A stretch of DNA of 64,000 nt, from NCBI RefSeq assembly GCF_958295425.1, contig NC_081152.1:124001-188000 (forward strand), in the 5' to 3' direction. The translations under genes were made by a program, and so were the position numbers. How positions within the stretch are numbered: position 1 is the stretch's first letter; the number at the start of each line of letters is the position of its first letter. The stretch comes from Solea solea. Lineage: Eukaryota > Chordata > Actinopteri > Pleuronectiformes > Soleidae. Positions 10,402-21,097 of the stretch are shown here, in pieces. The notes below the pieces were generated by a model. The model saw only the letters and a list, made by a program, of their open reading frames with translations. It was not told the origin of the DNA and made no database searches.

Positions 10402-10716
10402 TTATTATTGAAAACATGTGCGCTGTGACTGAGGAGCCTGGTGGTTCAGTGGCTGCGGTGCGCGTTGAGCCGGAGTGTGGATATGGAGTGTGCGCCTGTG
10501 TGCCGCGCCACGCCGCGCGGCTTAAGTGAAGACCGACACGCGCCGGGCTGAGGTGGGATCCTGGCGGGGCCGGGCGCACCGCACTTCCTTGTATCTAAAG
10601 AAAAAAAGAAAAGAATGCATTTGAAATTGTATTGTAGCTTGAGCATGCACATGAGTTCATTTGTCAATGTGTGCCGTGATTTCATAGCGCTGTCCACGGT
10701 GCTGAAATGAGCCTCG
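10347..10716. repeat. E3, joined directly to D1
   Basis: Normal E module up to 'gaaatgagcctcg', where it crosses into D instead of continuing to the X-like 'gtgtcggcag'. D2-D4 are reached through bridge G, but the break into D is at the same base. Confidence 0.88.
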
Positions 10717-10843
10717 CTGTCATATTAAAACTCTTTTCCAGATGAGGCATTGCTACAACGATGACTTTGACAGTGTGTGGGTGTCACCATCCTCTTTCAC
10801 TCACTTGAGCTTCACTAAAGAGTGCAGGTCGTCTCTCTTTTAG

Positions 10844-10999
10844 TTCGGCAAGGAGGAGCTGAATTCACAGTTTCTTCATGCCCGAGTGCTGCATATGTTG
10901 ATGGAGACCTGTGACATAAAACACAAAGAGCTACTGATGGTGCTACGTCTGTTTTTCACTAGACTACTCATAGATATCAGTACATCAACTGACAGTTAA
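10844..10999 (+). pseudogene. Exon-like open frame, unrecognised gene fragment (D1)
   Basis: After a pyrimidine tract ending TCTCTCTTTTAG, 51 codons stay open to TAA at 10997-10999. The peptide starts FGKEELNSQF, contains HARVLHMLMETCD and ELLMVLRLFFTRLLID, and ends STSTDS; it looks helical and leucine-rich. About 100 bp upstream a second acceptor (CTTTTCCAG) precedes an ATG at 10742 that opens MRHCYNDDFDSVW. The codon-like composition, soluble-protein residue mix and acceptor-plus-stop arrangement suggest a captured terminal exon of a cellular gene. The frame is identical in all four D copies. I do not recognise the protein. With no promoter of its own or full gene here, I call it a fragment. 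Confidence 0.38.
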
Positions 11000-11102
11000 T
11001 GTATTATTTATTTGAACTTACAATTGTACATTTATATTCAAATACATACACAAATATGAAAGAACTGTACACTATAGTGGCGGTGATTGACTGAACATCA
11101 TA

Positions 11103-11594
11103 TGTTGGGTGCACATTTAAACACAGGATCCAGGCAGCTTTCCAAGTTGCAATATTTTATTTCCAAGTAAACGGTAGTCGGTGATGAGGGGTAATGGTGG
11201 ATGATTCTGTCTATATGAAAATGATAAAGGAAATATTACAATCTAGAAAGTATCAAATATACAATAAGAAATGAAGTTGTCTTAGACTAACATCAATAAT
11301 ACATCCACTCTTACTTCCCTCTCTTTAGCAAAGGATTAAACTCAGGAATCTAGTATAATGACACACAAGCAATAAGTAAGTCTTCATACAAGATGTAGTA
11401 TCAACCAAATGAATCATTAAATGAGTGAACGTCCATAAAACTCACAGCCAGTGTCCCTTTGTTCTCGTGGATTGTTTGGAGGGAAAATAGGGGGGTCAAA
11501 GGGCGGAAGGGGCGGGTTATATAGGATTAGGGGTGTGGTCCAGGTAGGTGTGCCAGTGATGAGGCAGGTGAGGAGGAGACTTGGGATTTTAACA
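11103..11594 (-). mobile_element. Candidate solo LTR (D1)
   Basis: Minus-strand reading begins TGTTAAAATCCC and ends CACCCAACA, giving matching TGTT/AACA ends over 492 bp. Inside, in order: TATATAA (11517-11523) followed by CCCGCCCC, a pyrimidine-rich leader, a GTGAGT donor-like site (11440-11445), and AATAAA (11156-11161) followed by a GT-rich stretch. That order (TATA, leader, poly-A signal near the end) is typical of LTRs. No clear target-site duplication is seen ('catat' occurs near both ends but not flush), and no internal retroelement genes are present, so this is a solo LTR at most. Confidence 0.5.
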
Positions 11595-12067
11595 AATACA
11601 TATACAATGGCCGTGCCACTTTAATATAAACCTAAAATTCGAAGGTAAAATCAATTATTAGTAATAATATACAAAGTGTTTACATTAAAAACAAAGTAAC
11701 ACGTCAACCACAAATCTATGGATCACACACCAAGCATCTGTGAGACGTCTGAGCCAGCGGATCATTTCATCAGGACAGGCCGAGGTAACGCTGCTCTGCC
11801 CTGGGCACTGTGAGCACCGAGCGTCCGCAGAGGCGGAGCTGATCACCTCCGACAACGTACCGCGCTGAAATCAGTTCCAGGTTGGATATTCAACAGACAT
11901 TCGCTCCAGATCCAACAGCACCCTCCTCCTTCTCCACCCCGAGATAGGTGCACGATCACGGCTTGTACAAAGTCCGACCCATCGCTCTCAACAACCGTGG
12001 TCTCATTTAGGGACCATAAACGAATTACCGTTAAAAATGGATTAAAAAAAATGATGGGAGGTACTAA

Positions 12068-12345
12068 AATGGAATAAAAAGAGGTGTGTCCTGACTAGGC
12101 AGTCTAGTTCTATGTTGCTGCACTGTTTTGGAATCTTTAGGGTCACATGGCCTGGACGCGATTGAGATAAAATGCTAATATTTGCATTAAAGAAATGATT
12201 GAAAGTAAATCAAGTATTTAAATGGAATATAAAGAGGTGTGTCCTGACTAGGCAGTCTAGTACTATGTTTGTACACTCATTTGGAGTCGTTGGGTCACAT
12301 TGCCTGGAAGCTATTGAGCTAAAATGCTAATATTTACATTATTAA
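12068..12345. repeat. 153-bp tandem duplication (D1)
   Basis: Two diverged copies start at AATGGAAT (12068 and 12221). Both carry GAGGTGTGTCCTGACTAGG and later AAAATGCTAATATTT. The second copy is shorter and about 15-20% diverged, so this duplication is much older than the array copies. Confidence 0.85.
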
Positions 12346-12500
12346 AATTATAAAAAAAATAAATGAGGTAATTAAATATTAGTTTAATGTCATATGATCA
12401 AAATTAAAGTGTTAACGTTCGACTCTACACTTAGATTCAAGTGTTAAGTGTGTTTGCGGTTTGTTTCTGTCTGGTTGTGATGACTTTCTGTTGTACTCAC

Positions 12501-12565
12501 GCCAGTAAACCGAATCCAGTCTGGGGTTTGTAGCAGGTTTGTACTGTAGCAGGTTTGCATTGGTG
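12501..12565 (-). other. Exon-2-like segment, D-linked version 1
   Basis: Minus strand: acceptor CTCTGTTTGCAG, then 65 nt, then donor GTGAGTAC. Joined after the exon-1-like piece at 12683-12701, the frame stays open and ends on a codon boundary; this part reads MQTCYSTNLLQTPDWI then RFTG. It contains a 16-bp tandem slip (AAACCTGCTACA twice) absent from the C version. The splice signals are kept although the exon itself has diverged between versions. Confidence 0.4.
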
Positions 12566-12682
12566 CTGCAAACAGAGAGTGAGACACAAACATGGGACTG
12601 TGATGGTTTCATTAAAGACAAGAGATGAGAAGAAGACTGGAGTCAGTGAGAAAACAAGGAAACAAAGTAACGTCAAACTTAC

Positions 12683-12701
12683 GTCTGTGATCTGTCAGCA
12701 T
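12683..12701 (-). other. Exon-1-like start with ATG, D-linked version 1
   Basis: Minus-strand ATG (12699-12701) opens MLTDHR and reaches a strong donor C/GTAAGT at 12682. It lies about 35-40 bp downstream of TATTTAAA (12737-12744), so the 5' leader would be very short (about a dozen bases). C versions lack 13 bp here and have no ATG. Confidence 0.38.
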
Positions 12702-12736
12702 CTCCTCTCCCTCTGGTGCGGCTGTCAACACAGGAG

Positions 12737-12799
12737 TTTAAATATTGGCACAATGGTCAGCCAATCAGGTGTGAAAGCTTGAAATGTTTGGGGCGGGGC
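12737..12799 (-). promoter_or_regulatory. P4 promoter-like cassette (D-linked)
   Basis: GC box 12790-12799, inverted CCAAT, direct CCAAT abutting TATTTAAA (12737-12744). This is the most complete promoter-plus-start arrangement, because the ATG and donor of the exon-1-like piece follow at the expected distance. Confidence 0.52.
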
Positions 12800-13661
12800 T
12801 TATTATTGAAAACATGTGCGCTGTGACTGAGGAGCCTGGTGGTTCAGTGGCTGCGGTGCGCGTTGAGCCGGAGTGTGGATATGGAGTGTGCGCCTGTGTG
12901 CCGCGCCACGCCGCGCGGCTTAAGTGAAGACCGACCCGCGCCGGGCTGAGGTGGGATCCTGGCGGGGCCGGGCGCACCGCACTTCCTTGTATCTAAAGAA
13001 AAAAAGAAAAGAATGCATTTGAAATTGTATTGTAGCTTGAGCATGCACATGAGTTCATTTGTCAATGTGTGCCGTGATTTCATAGCGCTGTCCACGGTGA
13101 TGAAATGAGCCTCGGTGTCGGCAGCGTCACGGGGCCACCTCATTTTATATTTCCAGATTGTGGCTATGTTTGCACTGAGTGTGTTTCTTTCATTTCAACA
13201 ATGTAGCCATAATGGTCTCTGGTTTTATGAAGTTAATGTTGAGAATGTATCTTGTCTGCGGGGAATGAGTTACTTCAACTTTAACCATTTAGGAAACCAA
13301 TTAAGTTTATTAACTCAAACAATTTAAGCATACAAAAGTATTTGATTTGAGTACAAGTAACTCAAGTATTTGTTGTTAAAGTAACTTGGGTAAAGTGCAT
13401 TGTACTAATTCCATTCAGTTAATGAAAACTACTAAGTATGTGACACTTATGTGAAACGGATTTATCTGAACTGAAATGATCTTCTTTATACAAATGTTAA
13501 TACTTAAGTTGAATTGACTCTTTTCTTTCTACTAAATCAAATTATTACATTCTACTTCTGACAACTTCAAATGGAGAGCGTAGATCAGTGTGTGAGCCAT
13601 TACAACCTGATTGTGAGGACCAGAGACACATGGTGAGTTTCAAAGGGAACTCCTGCAGGAA
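12800..13661. repeat. E/F module 4
   Basis: The half-module contains TGGTGGTTCAGTGG (12837-12850), the 5' arm and A-box-like stretch of tRNA-Gly. The AT-rich tail (about 13260-13560) has no ORF or known element that I can name. A plus-strand donor-like GTGAGT is at 13633-13638. Confidence 0.88.
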
Positions 13662-16600
13662 CCTGATCTTCATTCACTACTGCCACCAGGGCCACTGCCC
13701 CTCTTGGGTTGCTTCCAACTCATCCTGAAAAGGGAACAAACACATGTTCAGTGTTTTCAGTGTATTCAGACAAATCATTCAACTTAAAAAAGAAAACATG
13801 ATGTCATCATCACTACTTGCGATGCAATAGTCAAATAGAAGCACTGTCAATAAAAAGGTAAACATGTTGCATGTATTATTTGTGAAATGTGGCGTTGTTT
13901 GTAGTTTAGTGTGTTTCCGCGTTTTCACGGCAGGGATGGCGTCTGCTGAGACGCTGGTTCCGCGGCTGCTGTGCGTTTGGCGCTGCGGCGGCGGTACGTG
14001 TCGTGTTTGCGCTGACTGTGTGCCCCGCCGCGCGGCTTAAGTGAGGACCGACACGCGCCGGGCCGAGGTGGGATCTCGGTGCCGTGTGCTGTGGCTGCGG
14101 TACGTGTGGCAACTGAGGAGCCTGGTGGTTCAGCGGCTGCGGTGCGCGTCGCGCCGTTGTGCGGATATGGAGGGTGCGCCTGTGCGCTGCGCCACGCCGC
14201 GCGGCTTAAGTGAAGACCGACACGCGCCGGGCCGAGGCGGGGCCGGGCGCACCGCACTTTTTTTATGAAGTTAATGTTGAGAATGTATCTTGAATGTATC
14301 TCGGTTTGCGCGGGCTCCGTGGCTGCTGTGCGCTCCGTGCGCTCCGCGGCTGCGGTTCCGGTGCCGTGCGCTGCGGCGGCGGTACCTGTCGTAACTGGGG
14401 AGCCTTGTGGTTCCGCGGCCGCGGTGCGTGTCCTCACTTAAACTGTGAGGACTGTACTCAGGCCAGTAAACTAACCTGATCTTCATTCACTACTGCCACC
14501 AGGGCCACTGCCCCTCTTGGGTTGCTTCCAACTCATCCTGAAAAGGGAACAAACACATGTTCAGTGTTTTCAGTGTATTCAGACAAATCATTCAACTTAA
14601 AAAAGAAAACATGATGTCATCATCACTACTTGCGATGCAATAGTCAAATAGAAGCACTGTCAATAAAAAGGTAAACATGTTGCATGTATTATTTGTGAAA
14701 TGTGGCGTTGTTTGTAGTTTAGTGTGTTTCCGCGTTTTCACGGCAGGGATGGCGTCTGCTGAGACGCTGATTCCGCGGCTGCTGTGCGTTTGGCGCTGCG
14801 GTGGCGGTACGTGTCGTGTTTGCGCTGACTGTGTGCCCCGCCGCGCGGCTTAAGTGAGGACCGACACGCGCCGGGCCGAGGTGGGATCTCGGTGCCGTGT
14901 GCTGTGGCTGCGGTACGTGTCGCAACTGAGGAGCCTGGTGGTTCAGCGGCAGCGGTGCGCCGGAGTGTGGATATGGAGTGGCTCGGGAACAAACACATGT
15001 TCAGTGTTTTCAGTGTATTCAGACAAATCATTCAACTTAAAAAAGAAAACATGATGTCATCATCACTACTTGCGATGCAATAGTCAAATAGAAGCACTGT
15101 CAATAAAAAGGTAAACATGTTGCATGTATTATTTGTGAAATGTGGCGTTGTTTGTAGTTTAGTGTGTTTCCGCGTTTTCACGGCAGGGATGGCGTCTGCT
15201 GAGACGCTGATTCCGCGGCTGCTGTGCGTTTGGCGCTGCGGTGGCGGTACGTGTCGTGTTTGCGCTGACTGTGTGCCCCGCCGCGCGGCTTAAGTGAGGA
15301 CCGACACGCGCCGGGCCGAGGTGGGATCTCGGTGTCGTGTGCTGTGGCTGCGGTACGTGTCGCAACTGAGGAGCCTGGTGGTTCAGCGGCAGCGGTGCGC
15401 CGGAGTTTGGATATGGAGTGGCTCGGGAACAAACACATGTTCAGTGTTTTCAGTGTATTCAGACAAATCATTCAACTTAAAAAGAAAACATGATGTCATC
15501 ATCACTACTTGCGATGCAATAGTCAAATAGAAGCACTGTCAATAAAAAGGTAAACATGTTGCATGTATTATTTGTGAAATGTGGCGTTGTTTGTAGTTTA
15601 GTGTGTTTCCGCGTTTTCACGGCAGGGATGGCGTCTGCTGAGACGCTGGTTCCGCGGCTGCTGTGCGTTTGGCGCTGCGGCGGCGGTACGTGTCGTGATT
15701 GCGCTGACTGTGTGCCCCGCCGCGCGGCTTAAGTGAGGACCGACACGCGCCGGGCCGAGGTGGGATCTCGGTGCCGTGTGCTGTGGCTGCGGTACGTGTG
15801 GCAACTGAGGAGCCTGGTGGTTCAGCGGCTGCGGTGCGCGTCGCGCCGTTGTGCGGATATGGAGGGTGCGCCTGTGCGCTGCGCCACGCCGCGCGGCTTA
15901 AGTGAAGACCGACACGCGCCGGGCCGAGGCGGGGCCGGGCGCACCGCACTTTTTTTATGAAGTTAATGTTGAGAATGTATCTTGAATGTATCTCGGTTTG
16001 CGCGGGCTCCGTGGCTGCTGTGCGCTCCGTGCGCTCCGCGGCTGCGGTTCCGGTGCCGTGCGCTGCGGCGGCGGTACCTGTCGTAACTGGGGAGCCTTGT
16101 GGTTCCGCGGCCGCGGTGCGTGTCCTCACTTAAACTGTGAGGACTGTACTCAGGCCAGTAAACTAACCTGATCTTCATTCACTACTGCCACCAGGGCCAC
16201 TGCCCCTCTTGGGTTGCTTCCAACTCATCCTGAAAAGGGAACAAACACATGTTCAGTGTTTTCAGTGTATTCAGACAAATCATTCAACTTAAAAAAGAAA
16301 ACATGATGTCATCATCACTACTTGCGATGCAATAGTCAAATAGAAGCACTGTCAATAAAAAGGTAAACATGTTGCATGTATTATTTGTGAAATGTGGCGT
16401 TGTTTGTAGTTTAGTGTGTTTCCGCGTTTTCATGGCAGGGATGGCGTCTGCTGAGACGCTGGTTCCGCGGCTGCTGTGCGTTTGGCGCTGCGGCGGCGGT
16501 ACGTGTCGTGTTTGCGCTGACTGTGTGCCCCGCCGCGCGGCTTAAGTGAGGACCGACACGCGCCGGGCCGAGGTGGGATCTCGGTGCCGTGTGCTGTGGC

Positions 16601-18246
16601 TGCGGTACGTGTCGCAACTGAGGAGCCTGGTGGTTCAGCGGCTGCGGTGCGCGTCGCGCCGTTGTGCGGATATGGAGGGTGCGCCTGTGCGCTGCGCCAC
16701 GCCGCGCGGCTTAAGTGAAGACCGACACGCGCCGGGCCGAGGCGGGGCCGGGCGCACCGCACTTTTTTTATGAAGTCAATGTTGAGAATGTATCTTGAAT
16801 GTATCTCGGTTTGCGCGGGCTCCGTGGCTGCTGTGCGCTCCGTGCGCTCCGCGGCTGCGGTTCCGGTGCCGTGCGCTGCAGCGGCGGTACCTGTCGTAAC
16901 TGGGGAGCCTTGTGGTTCCGCGGCCGCGGTGCGTGTCCTCACTTAAACTGTGAGGACTGTACTGAGGCCAGTAAACTAACCTGATCTTCATTCACTACTG
17001 CCACCAGGGCCACTGCCCCTCTTGGGCTGCTTCCAACTCATCCTGAAAAGGGAACAAACACATGTTCAGTGTATTCAGACAAATCATTCAACTTAAAAAA
17101 GAAAACATGATGTCATCATCACTACTTAAGATGCAATAGTCAAATAGACACGCTGCGCCACGCCGCGCGGCTTAAGTGAAGACCGACACGCGCCGGGCCG
17201 AGGCGGGGCCGGGCGCACCGCACTTTTTTTATGAAGTTAATGTTGAGAATGTATCTTGAATGTATCTCGGTTTGCGCGGGCTCCGTGGCTGCTGTGCGCT
17301 CCGTGCGCTCCGCGGCTGCGGTTCCGGTGCCGTGCGCTGCGGCGGCGGTACCTCTCGTAACTGGGGAGCCTTGTGGTTCCGCGGCCGCGGTGCGTGTCCT
17401 CACTTAAACTGTGAGGACTGTACTCAGGCCAGTAAACTAACCTGATCTTCATTCACTACTGCCACCAGGGCCACTGCCCCTCTTGGGTTGCTTCCAACTC
17501 ATCCTGAAAAGGGAACAAACACATGTTCAGTGTTTTCAGTGTATTCAGACAAATCATTCAACTTAAAAAAGAAAACATGATGTCATCATCACTACTTGCG
17601 ATGCAATAGTCAAATAGAAGCACTGTCAATAAAAAGGTAAACATGTTGCATGTATTATTTGTGAAATGTGGCGTTGTTTGTAGTTTAGTGTGTTTCCGCG
17701 TTTTCATGGCAGGGATGGCGTCTGCTGAGACGCTGGTTCCGCGGCTGCTGTGCGTTTGGCGCTGCGGCGGCGGTACGTGTCGTGTTTGCGCTGACTGTGT
17801 GCCCCGCCGCGCGGCTTAAGTGAGGACCGACACGCGCCGGGCCGAGGTGGGATCTCGGTGCCGTGTGCTGTGGCTGCGGTACGTGTCGCAACTGAGGAGC
17901 CTGGTGGTTCAGCGGCTGCGGTGCGCGTCGCGCCGTTGTGCGGATATGGAGGGTGCGCCTGTGCGCTGCGCCACGCCGCGCGGCTTAAGTGAAGACCGAC
18001 ACGCGCCGGGCCGAGGCGGGGCCGGGCGCACCGCACTTTTTTTATGAAGTCAATGTTGAGAATGTATCTTGAATGTATCTCGGTTTGCGCGGGCTCCGCG
18101 GCTGCTGTGCGCTACGCGGCTGCAGTGCGCTCCGCGGCTGCGGTTCCGGTGCCGTGCGCTGCGGCGGCGGTACCTGTCGTAACTGGGGAGCCTGGTGGTT
18201 CGGCGGCCGCGGTGCGTGTCCTCACTTAAACTGTGAGGACTGTACT
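13662..18246. repeat. GC run 4: A, S+B, B, A-S, A, deleted A, A
   Basis: Units: A 13662-14474; S 14475-14544 with B 14545-14984; B 14985-15424; A without S 15425-16166 (one A lost from the AAAAAAG tract); A 16167-16979; deleted A 16980-17440; A 17441-18246, which exits to X. Each A holds two GC submodules plus a partial third, separated by TTTTTTTATGAAG. The last A has an extra GC minisatellite repeat near 18097-18130. Confidence 0.92.
16980..17440. repeat. Internally deleted A unit (461 bp)
   Basis: Loses about 343 bp between 'caaatag' (near 17147) and 'acacgctgcgcc', removing the first GC submodule. It also loses a 9-bp copy of the GTTTTCAGT/GTATTCAG doublet near 17068. Confidence 0.88.
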
Positions 18247-18417
18247 CATGAGTTTATTTGTCAATGTGTGCCGTGATTTCATAGCGCTGTCCACGGTGCT
18301 GAAATGAGCCTCGGTGTCGGCAGCGTCACAGGGTGACCTCATTTTATATTTCCAGATTGTGGCTATGTTTGCACTGAGTGTGTTTCTTTCATTTCAACAA
18401 TGTAGCCATAATGGTCT
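18247..18417. repeat. Segment X into C4
   Basis: Carries 'ctttcattt' like the X before C3. Confidence 0.86.
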
Positions 18418-18555
18418 CCAACAACGGTGAACAAAACAAACGCCACAGAAGCTGCAGTGCAAACTCCACCCACCTATAGCTGCAGAGGAAAAACTACATG
18501 TCTACTATAAACTGCTTTCTATATTCCTTCCTGGTTGGATTTAAACACACATCTG

Positions 18556-18925
18556 CCAATTTATTAGGTACACATTTTCTGTTTATGAACACACTGATTG
18601 AAGGAGCCAATCACATGGCAGTAAGTCATTGCATTTAGGCAGGTAGACATGATCAGGACGCCCAAATCAAGTTCAAACAGACTATCAGCATTAGGAAGAA
18701 AGGTGATTCAAGGAGCTTTTAATGTGGCATGGTTACTGGTAGTATTTTTACAAACTGCTTGCACAACCACGGTGTGACAAACAGAACATATCCAGTGATG
18801 CCATGTTGAGGTCAAAGATCAGCAGAAAGGCCATGCTAAGAAAGCAAAAGGAACTCAAATCAGCGCAACCAAAGTGTGCAGAACACCATCTGAAGGCACA
18901 ACACATTGAACCTTGCCGAAAAATG
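18556..18925 (+). mobile_element. Tc1/mariner fossil in C4
   Basis: Same 5' remnant; one private A-to-C change near 18787. Confidence 0.74.
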
Positions 18926-19120
18926 ACTGCCTCCGACGGGAACGCGCATCGGTTCAGAGGTAGTGAGCGTAGGTCTACTGGTAGATATAATACTGTATAC
19001 AGGGTACACCCTATAAGTCGTTGTTTGAAGGAGCAATACTGACCACATTCATTGTACATGCACCTGTTTTCCTCGACTGCTAATGCTGAAAAGATAGAGA
19101 ATGTAAGCCCGAACAATCCA

Positions 19121-19183
19121 GAGTTACAGGGTGCAGTCACTTCTCGGCAGGCCCTGCCGAAATGTGACAGCACCCTGTAACTC
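19121..19183. repeat. 63-bp foldback in C4
   Basis: Arms intact. Confidence 0.87.
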
Positions 19184-19942
19184 TTTATTGCAAGAAGCAA
19201 TATTGACCAAATTCACTGTACATGCACCTGGTTTCCTCTACTTTCCTCTCCTCTACTGATTCTTCCAATTAGCCACTCACAGTGTGACTCCTGGCTGCTG
19301 AGTTAGTTAGCACCAGTTAGTTACTAGAAACAGAAGCCTTTTTAGATGATTTATATTAATAAATACACCATTAAATAACGACTTAAGTGTCATTAATTAT
19401 TTAAATTAATAAATAGCCTTTTCAATAATTACTTACATCACATTGGTTTTCTTAGGTTACAAAATACTGACCTGGGTTTTTTTCGTCATCACTTAGTAAC
19501 AACAATAATAATAATAATAATAAGAAGAATAATATTCAGTGGAGCTCCACTTCAGGTTTTACTTGATACTCATTCCAAACTAAATGTTTATTTAAATATT
19601 AGTTTAAATGTCATATGATAAAAAAAAGTGTTAAAGTTTGAGTGTACACTTACAATTAAGTGTTAAGTGTGTTTGTTTCTGTTTGGTTGTGATGAGTTTC
19701 TGTTGTACTCACACCAGCAAACCGAATCCAGTTCAGTCCGTCCATGAATACCAGTCCGAGTTTTGTAGCAGGTTTGCGTTGATGCTGCAAACAGAGAGTG
19801 AGACACAAACAGGTGACTGTGATCGTTTCATTAAAGACAAGAGATGAGAAGAAGACTGATGTCAGTGAAGAAACAAGGAAACAAAGTAACGTCAAACTTA
19901 CATCTGTGATCTGTCCCTCTGGTGCGGCTGTCAACACAGGAG

Positions 19943-20005
19943 TTTAAATATTGGCACAATGGTCAGCCAATCATGTGTGAAAGCTTGAAATGTTTGGGGC
20001 GGGGC
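19943..20005 (-). promoter_or_regulatory. P5 promoter-like cassette
   Basis: GC box 19996-20005 and TATTTAAA 19943-19950 intact; CCAATCATG variant. Confidence 0.5.
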
Positions 20006-20862
20006 TTATTATTGAAAACATGTGCGCTGTGACTGAGGAGCCTGGTGGTTCAGTGGCTGCGGTGCGCGTTGAGCCGGAGTGTGGATATGGAGTGTGCGCC
20101 TGTGTGCCACGCCGCGCGGCTTAAGTGAAGACCGACACGCGCCGGGCTGAGGTGGGATCCTGGCGGGGCCGGGCGCACCGCACTTCCTTGTATCTAAAAA
20201 AAAAGAGAAAAGAATGCATTTGAAATTGTATTGTAGCTTGAGCATGCACATGAGTTCATTTGTCAATGTGTGCCGTGATTTCATAGCGCTGTCCACGGTG
20301 ATGAAATGAGCCTCGGTGTCGGCAGGGTCACGGGGCCACCTCATTTTATATTTCCAGATTGTGGCTATGTTTGCACTGAGTGTGTTTCTTTCATTTCAAC
20401 AATGTAGCCATAATGGTCTCTGGTTTTATGAAGTTAATGTTGAGAATGTATCTTGTCTGCGGGGAATGAGTTACTTCAACTTTAAACATTTAGGAAACCA
20501 ATTAAGTTTATTAACTCAAACAATTTAAGCATACAAAAGTATTTGATTTGAGTACAAGTAACTCAAGTATTTGTTGTTAAAGTAACTTGGGTAAAGTGCA
20601 TTGTACTAATTCCATTCAGTTAATGAAAACTACTAAGTATGTGACACTTATGTGAAACGGATTTATCTGAACTGAAATGATCTTCTTTATACAAATGTTA
20701 ATACTTAAGTTGAATTGACTCTTTTCTTTCTACTAAATCAAATTATTACATTCTACTTCTGACAACTTCAAATGGAGAGCGTAGATCAGTGTGTGAGCCA
20801 TTACAACCTGATTGTGAGGACCAGAGACACATGGTGAGTTTCAAAGGGAACTCCTGCAGGAA
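20006..20862. repeat. E/F module 5
   Basis: Loses one GCCGC repeat ('tgtgccacgccgcg' near 20103), the same loss as in modules 9 and 10. The AT-rich tail and linker are normal. Confidence 0.88.
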
Positions 20863-21097
20863 CCTGATCTTCATTCACTACTGCCACCAGGGCCACTGCC
20901 CCTCTTGGGTTGCTTCCAACTCATCCTGAAAAGGGAACAAACACATGTTCAGTGTTTTCAGTGTATTCAGACAAATCATTCAACTTAAAAAAGAAAACAT
21001 GATGTCATCATCACTACTTGCGATGCAATAGTCAAATAGAAGCACTGTCAATAAAAAGGTAAACATGTTGCATGTATTAGTTGTGAAATGTGGCGTT
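20863..21097. repeat. GC run 5: S + B stub
   Basis: Only the first 235 bp of S+B, stopping at 'tggcgtt', where bridge G begins. It carries 'tattagttg' instead of 'tattatttg', as do the stubs before D3 and D4. Confidence 0.9.

Larger units (their letters stand above)
10717..12371. repeat. D block 1
   Basis: First of four D copies (1655, 1652, 1652, 1652 bp) and the only non-satellite-like content in the array. Left to right: intron/exon-like start (10730-10999), candidate solo LTR on the minus strand (11103-11594), an unrecognised stretch with moderate GC (about 11690-12010), and a 153-bp tandem duplication (12068-12345). On its right it merges into sequence homologous to the right end of C. 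Confidence 0.9.
12372..12736. repeat. C right-half, D-linked version 1
   Basis: Homologous to the right end of the C blocks from 'aatattagttta' onward, but clearly more diverged from them (roughly 10%) than C blocks are from each other. It contains the ATG-bearing two-exon model on the minus strand. Confidence 0.88.
18418..19942. repeat. C block 4
   Basis: Sister copy of C3 (shared changes listed there). Private change 'cagaacatatcc' near 18783. Microsatellite 19501-19534. Confidence 0.92.

Noticed and set aside
11511..11523. Plus-strand GC box plus TATA (GGGGCGGGTTATATA) in D as an independent promoter
   Set aside because: The two motifs are only about 2 bp apart, which does not fit a plus-strand promoter. 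The minus-strand LTR reading explains the TATA better.
11843..12060. Open stretch on the minus strand of D (contains VESDGSDFVQAVIVH and NIQPGTDFSAV)
   Set aside because: About 60-75 codons open but without a start in frame, splice support or a recognisable family. Kept only as a possible worn coding piece.
13115..13327. 70-residue plus-strand frame (MSAASRGHLILYFQ...) in E/F modules
   Set aside because: It crosses the junction between X-like sequence and the AT-rich tail, is broken in X copies that carry 'ctttaattt', and resembles no known protein.
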